Positions 60,421 to 64,000 of a stretch of DNA of 64,000 nt are shown here, in pieces; positions within the stretch are counted from its first letter, which is position 1; every line of letters begins with the position of its first letter. The notes beneath the pieces are model-generated. The model ran no database searches and had not been told where the DNA came from. It worked only from the letters and a program-made list of their open reading frames with translations. The position numbers were made by a program, and so were the translations under genes. The stretch is taken from the NCBI GenBank assembly GCA_001599815.1, contig BCIA01000003.1, forward strand, positions 2,666,001 to 2,730,000, written 5' to 3'. This stretch comes from Furcasterigmium furcatum. Lineage: Eukaryota; Ascomycota; Sordariomycetes; Glomerellales; Plectosphaerellaceae.

Positions 60421-60587
60421 AAGATTGCGTCTGATCGTGCTTGGCAATACAGGTCGGCTCCCAGGCATAGGGATTTTACGAAATGCTCTGTGTGATTGAA
60501 GAGCGGAGGAGTCCGAGCCTTGGTTGCTAAAAGGCATCACAGGATCAACCAGAAGCACTACTTTAGAGTAATCAAAACGCTGATAGC

Positions 60588-61871
60588 TTAGAAGATGAAA
60601 CAGTACACAGACGAGAGGAACACCAGCCCCATGATACGCGACAAGCTCGACGTGGGAGCAGCCCCGTTGTCCTCTTCCTCCTCTCCCTCAGCCTGCCCAA
60701 ATCTCTCCGCCATCTGCGTCTCCTGCCTCTTTCCAGCCTCGGTCTCATTGTAATCAGCATGGCAGACCAAACTCCAGCTGACGGTACTCTCCTCTGTAGC
60801 TTCGTCAGATTCAATCCAGCCTGAGTTGTGTACCCAAGTCAGCAGCACCGCGTGCGTCTGACCCTTCAAGTTGCTCAACGCCCGGTCCCCGTCCTCGCCC
60901 TTGCTGCCCTCATACCTCCTCTCCGTATCAGCAGTGTACCCCGAAGCACTCCAGAGTTCCGAGCCGTGCAACCAGTCGATGCCCTCTTCTTCCGCCCCTC
61001 CGCCCATTCGAAAATCATCTTCCAACTCCCGCGTCCAGTTCTGATAGCTCAGCCGCAGCGCACCGGCAGCCGGCCTCGGGGGAGGGAGCACATCGGTCGT
61101 GTTGTAGATCCTCGGCTCGACATCGCTCCAGCACGACGGCAGGATCACCTCCTCGGCGAGACGCTGGGTCATGCCGTGCCGCCAGGTCTCCCAGTCGTCG
61201 TACTCGTCGTCTCCAGCGCCGCAGTCGTCAAAGTAGTTCGTCTTCATCTGGAGCTCGTGGATCTCCCTCACGCAGGCGGCGGTCACGGCGCCGCCGCATC
61301 CGCCCGGCTTCCCCGGCTCGGCGAAATAGCCCGCCGCGATGCCCCAGAAGCGGATGGGCGTGGCGCAGACGCGCCAGTTCCTGTGGCCGATGGCGTCCGA
61401 GCCCACGACGTCTTCGTCGGAGGTGGTATAGTTCGCCCACGAGTCGTTGAACCGAAAGGGGCGCTCGAAGGCGTTGTCGACGAGGCTCTGGGGCGGGTTG
61501 AGGCGGACGCTGGCGCCGGCGAAGGTCCTGTTCTCCCTCTCGTTCTCGGCCAGCCGGTGGGAGAGGATGTCGGCGTCGATCCAGTTCTGGATCGCGTAGG
61601 TCACCGTCCAGCCGTCCATGGCGATGCGGTCGGGGGAGGAGACGTTGAAGGCGTTGGGGACGGGGTATGTTCCCTGCCAGGTCGGGTTCGCCATCTGTTC
61701 AGCCCAGCGTCGGGCGCTGATATCCCACGGGCCTCGGTCCTGCACGGTGAGGTCGGGGTTGTTTGAAGAGCCGGCTCCGCGGAAGTCGTATTCGCCGGGC
61801 CTCGGATGGGCCTCATCGGTGCCGGCGACGCCTGCGGCGGCGATGAGGCTTAGGAGAAACTGCGATCTCAT
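60588..61871 (-). CDS. Probable GPI-anchored surface protein, unknown function
   Basis: Intronless, 427 residues. It has a signal peptide (SQFLLSLIAAAGVAG) and ends in a hydrophobic tail (MGLVFLSSVYCFIF) preceded by a small-residue stretch (NGAAPTSSLS), the layout of a GPI-anchor signal. The acidic, Glu-rich segment before it (QAEGEEEEDNG) is a likely spacer. Many NxS/T sites are present. Cysteines cluster in WRVCATPIRFWG, GGCGGAVTAAC and DDCGAG, suggesting disulfides. No catalytic family recognised. A TATA-like word on the minus strand (61955-61949) lies 78 bases before the start. It may act in the cell wall or at the surface; nothing more can be said. Confidence 0.78.
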   Translation of the reverse strand: MRSQFLLSLIAAAGVAGTDEAHPRPGEYDFRGAGSSNNPDLTVQDRGPWDISARRWAEQMANPTWQGTYPVPNAFNVSSPDRIAMDGWTVTYAIQNWIDADILSHRLAENERENRTFAGASVRLNPPQSLVDNAFERPFRFNDSWANYTTSDEDVVGSDAIGHRNWRVCATPIRFWGIAAGYFAEPGKPGGCGGAVTAACVREIHELQMKTNYFDDCGAGDDEYDDWETWRHGMTQRLAEEVILPSCWSDVEPRIYNTTDVLPPPRPAAGALRLSYQNWTRELEDDFRMGGGAEEEGIDWLHGSELWSASGYTADTERRYEGSKGEDGDRALSNLKGQTHAVLLTWVHNSGWIESDEATEESTVSWSLVCHADYNETEAGKRQETQMAERFGQAEGEEEEDNGAAPTSSLSRIMGLVFLSSVYCFIF

Positions 61872-62429
61872 GGTGGGTGACGCTCAGGATGAGGAGGGAC
61901 AGGCCTGGAAGGCTTCGGAGCATGTCGCCCGGGCGGCGGCCATGCAATCTTTATATTCAGGCTTCTCCCATGCGCATTTCTCACGATCTCCCCACTCTGG
62001 GCCCTCACTTCTACCTCAATTAATGAGCTGTGGAGGATCGTCTTGAGGCCACCAACCAACATGTCGGGTTCAGCCCTGTAAGTCTGGGGGCATCGGATTT
62101 CACGATGGGGGCGTTTTAAGATTGCGACAGAGGGACTTCTTGGCAGTTGCCGAACTCCGAAGACAAAAGATCCAAAGCCGTTCGAGGCATAGCTCAATCG
62201 GTGCTTTGGGCCGAATCGCTTGGCGGCATCCAGTTACGTAGAAGGCGGCCCGGGCAGGCGAGTCACGGCGGAGGAGTGTGTACAACTTATCATAAGTTGG
62301 TTTGTCTTTGGATTCATTCATGGTCTCGTGGAGAGTTACATTCACATGAATAGACATGGATACGCTTCATCAAAAGTGCTCAAAGCTACTTCACCCCTTC
62401 CCTTTCCATTGATGTCTGCCCCGTACCAA
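61872..62429. other. Intergenic, 558 bases
   Basis: Holds the TATA box of the preceding minus-strand gene and the 3' end of the peptidase gene. Nothing else supported. Confidence 0.35.
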
Positions 62430-63890
62430 TTAATCCATCACGTTGTCCCGGAGGTTGAACAGCGCCGCGAGGACAACCGCCGTGTCGGTCCTCAGACCGG
62501 AGTGGCTGATCGCATTGGTGTCCCACGTCTTGACTCCCGCGACAAGCTCCGCAGTGTCCTTCGCATACTCGTAGTCGACATAGAGGTCGTCGATGTACGA
62601 GGCAGCATACACGGGGACCTCGTTCTTCGCGAGCTGCTCCTGGTCGTAGATGGGAGTCCAGTCGTCCACGGCGGCGAGCTTGTTGGCAACGCCCTTGAGA
62701 GGGATGAGCTCGGGGTACGTGTCGAAGAAGAAGGGGAAGATGTTCTCGCCGGCGAAGAGCAGGGGCTCGCTGGAGTTGGACGAGACGGTGGCGTTCGGGG
62801 ACAGCCAGGAGAACAGGTCGAGGTCCCGGGCGACGCGGTCGGAAGCCCAGTTGGAAACGTCGTTCGGTCCATCGCAGTAGATGGCCTCGTGGAGGATGGC
62901 GTAGATGATGTTGTTGTCGAAGCCGGTGAAGCTCTCGACGGGGGTCAGAGACGCCCGGGACAGGAAGCCGAAGAGGTCCAGAGACGTCTTCAGGTTCTTG
63001 ATGGTCGTGTGGACGTAATCGAAGCCGCCAGCGCCGCCAAAGTCGATGCCGATGGTCATGAGACGGGGAACGGTCAGGGTGCCTCCGGCAGGGAGGTCAA
63101 CGCTGCCGCCCTGGGCCTCGATGTAGCTGGCGACCTGGCGGACGTTCTCGATGTCCTCGGGGAACTTCTTGTAGTAGGCCTTGTTGCGCTTCAGGACGCG
63201 CGGGTACAGGGACTCGTACACCTGCTGGGCGGTCTTGCCGACCGGGGCCAGGCCGCCGGTGAGGAAGACCTCCCGCAGACCCTCGGGGTGGAGGGAGAGG
63301 TAGCTCAGGCTGACGAAGCCACCATAGGACTGGCCGAAAATGGACCACTTAGCCTCCTCCTCCGGCAGGTCCTTGGTCAAGGCCTTGCGGACAGACTCGC
63401 AGTCGCGGACGGTGTTGTCCTGGCGCATGAGACGGAGGTAGTCGACCTGAGCATCCTCGCCGTCGAGCTGGCTCAGCATCTGGGTCGATACGGGGGTGCT
63501 GTAACCGGTGCCGCGGTGGTCCAGGTAGAGGACCTGGTAGCCACGCTCCAACGCAGTGCTCGTCAAGGGATGGTTCTGGGGCTCTCGGTTGCCGAAGCCC
63601 GGGCCGCCCTCGAGGTAGACCATCCAGGGCAGAGTAGAGGCTTCGTCCTCGTCGCCGGACGGCACGATGGGGACCGTGTATCCGGTGACGGAGCGGCCAA
63701 ACAGCGTGATGTTCTTGCCCTCGGGGTCGTCGTAGTCCAATGGCACGCTGAAGGTGAGCTCCGTGACGCGAAGAGGGCCCGGGACGATGTGAACCTTGCT
63801 GCTGAGGATCTCGGCGGCGGGGATGGTCTGGGCGGCCGCCGCCACCGCGACGGCGAAGGCGGAGAGCAGGGCAGGGAGGCGCGAGGCCAT
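62430..63890 (-). CDS. Secreted S33 prolyl aminopeptidase (alpha/beta hydrolase)
   Basis: Intronless, 486 residues. Prolyl aminopeptidases remove N-terminal proline from peptides. Start chosen at MASRLPALL (context AAAATGG), which gives a signal peptide (LLSAFAVAVAAAAQ); another in-frame ATG 18 bases upstream would also work. The oxyanion motif is LEGGPGFGN, followed by LDHRGTGYS; the nucleophile is Ser188 in IFGQSYGGFVSL; the catalytic His is probably in ISHSGLRT, close to the C-terminus, with the Asp in YIDDLYVDYEY. The cap domain lies between (EAIYCDGPNDVSNW). A TATA word on the minus strand at 63998-63992 lies about 105 bases upstream. The signal peptide suggests secretion, perhaps for use of external peptides. 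Confidence 0.9.
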   Translation of the reverse strand: MASRLPALLSAFAVAVAAAAQTIPAAEILSSKVHIVPGPLRVTELTFSVPLDYDDPEGKNITLFGRSVTGYTVPIVPSGDEDEASTLPWMVYLEGGPGFGNREPQNHPLTSTALERGYQVLYLDHRGTGYSTPVSTQMLSQLDGEDAQVDYLRLMRQDNTVRDCESVRKALTKDLPEEEAKWSIFGQSYGGFVSLSYLSLHPEGLREVFLTGGLAPVGKTAQQVYESLYPRVLKRNKAYYKKFPEDIENVRQVASYIEAQGGSVDLPAGGTLTVPRLMTIGIDFGGAGGFDYVHTTIKNLKTSLDLFGFLSRASLTPVESFTGFDNNIIYAILHEAIYCDGPNDVSNWASDRVARDLDLFSWLSPNATVSSNSSEPLLFAGENIFPFFFDTYPELIPLKGVANKLAAVDDWTPIYDQEQLAKNEVPVYAASYIDDLYVDYEYAKDTAELVAGVKTWDTNAISHSGLRTDTAVVLAALFNLRDNVMD

Positions 63891-64000
63891 TTTGGCGATT
63901 CCTGGCATGACTGCAACTGTAGCTAGAGCTCGAGGCTTGAGGGGTGGGTAGCTACAGGAGAACCGTCTGGGAGAGGGGAGGATCGGCACTGCTTATATGC

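Noticed and set aside
60828..61766. Plus-strand open frame of 312 codons
   Set aside because: Antisense to the GPI-anchored protein gene; composition is that of a reverse-strand shadow.
62220..63926. Long plus-strand open frame of 568 codons
   Set aside because: It is antisense to the S33 peptidase, whose motifs are complete; its product is a low-complexity Val/Glu/Gly-rich sequence typical of the reverse of a GC-rich gene.

Overview
This window comes from a filamentous ascomycete (Pezizomycotina, most likely a plant-associated Sordariomycete). Genes are split by many 41-103 base GT-AG introns. Three Zn2Cys6 regulators, a Pth11-type membrane receptor, a CBM1-bearing pectate lyase, a NACHT receptor and several fungal sugar porters are present. 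I rebuilt 24 protein-coding genes, most by splicing exons so that reading phase and family-conserved residues agree across each junction. I saw no rRNA, tRNA, CRISPR array or intact transposon.

Left part (1-13.4 kb): a gene-poor edge with a short direct repeat, a divergent SPT3-like SAGA subunit, a seven-helix rhodopsin-domain receptor, then three secreted proteins in the same direction: a berberine-bridge-type FAD oxidase, an amidase and a beta-propeller protein.

13.9-23.7 kb is a compact galactoside (probably lactose) module: a lactose-permease-type transporter, a divergent Zn2Cys6 regulator, an intracellular GH2 beta-galactosidase and an unrecognised gene. The palindrome TCCGCGGA occurs in both control regions and is the best candidate for the regulator's site.

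24-39 kb looks catabolic: an SV2-like MFS transporter, a Rieske oxygenase of the betaine/carnitine type, a divergent Baeyer-Villiger-type monooxygenase, a Zn2Cys6 regulator, a sarcosine/fructosyl-amine oxidase, a YjlB-like cupin (these last two both end in the peroxisomal signal AKL) and a sugar porter. My inference is use of methylated or glycated amines.

39-46 kb holds an M13 metallopeptidase, a PL3 pectate lyase and a fructosamine kinase. 46.6-52.5 kb holds a 1638-residue hydrolase-NACHT-propeller receptor, tail to tail with a 2H phosphoesterase. 53-58.6 kb holds a maltose-permease-type transporter, a Zn2Cys6 regulator and a divergent inositol-monophosphatase-like enzyme. 59.5-64 kb holds three exported proteins: a small secreted protein with dibasic sites, a probable GPI-anchored protein and an S33 prolyl aminopeptidase.
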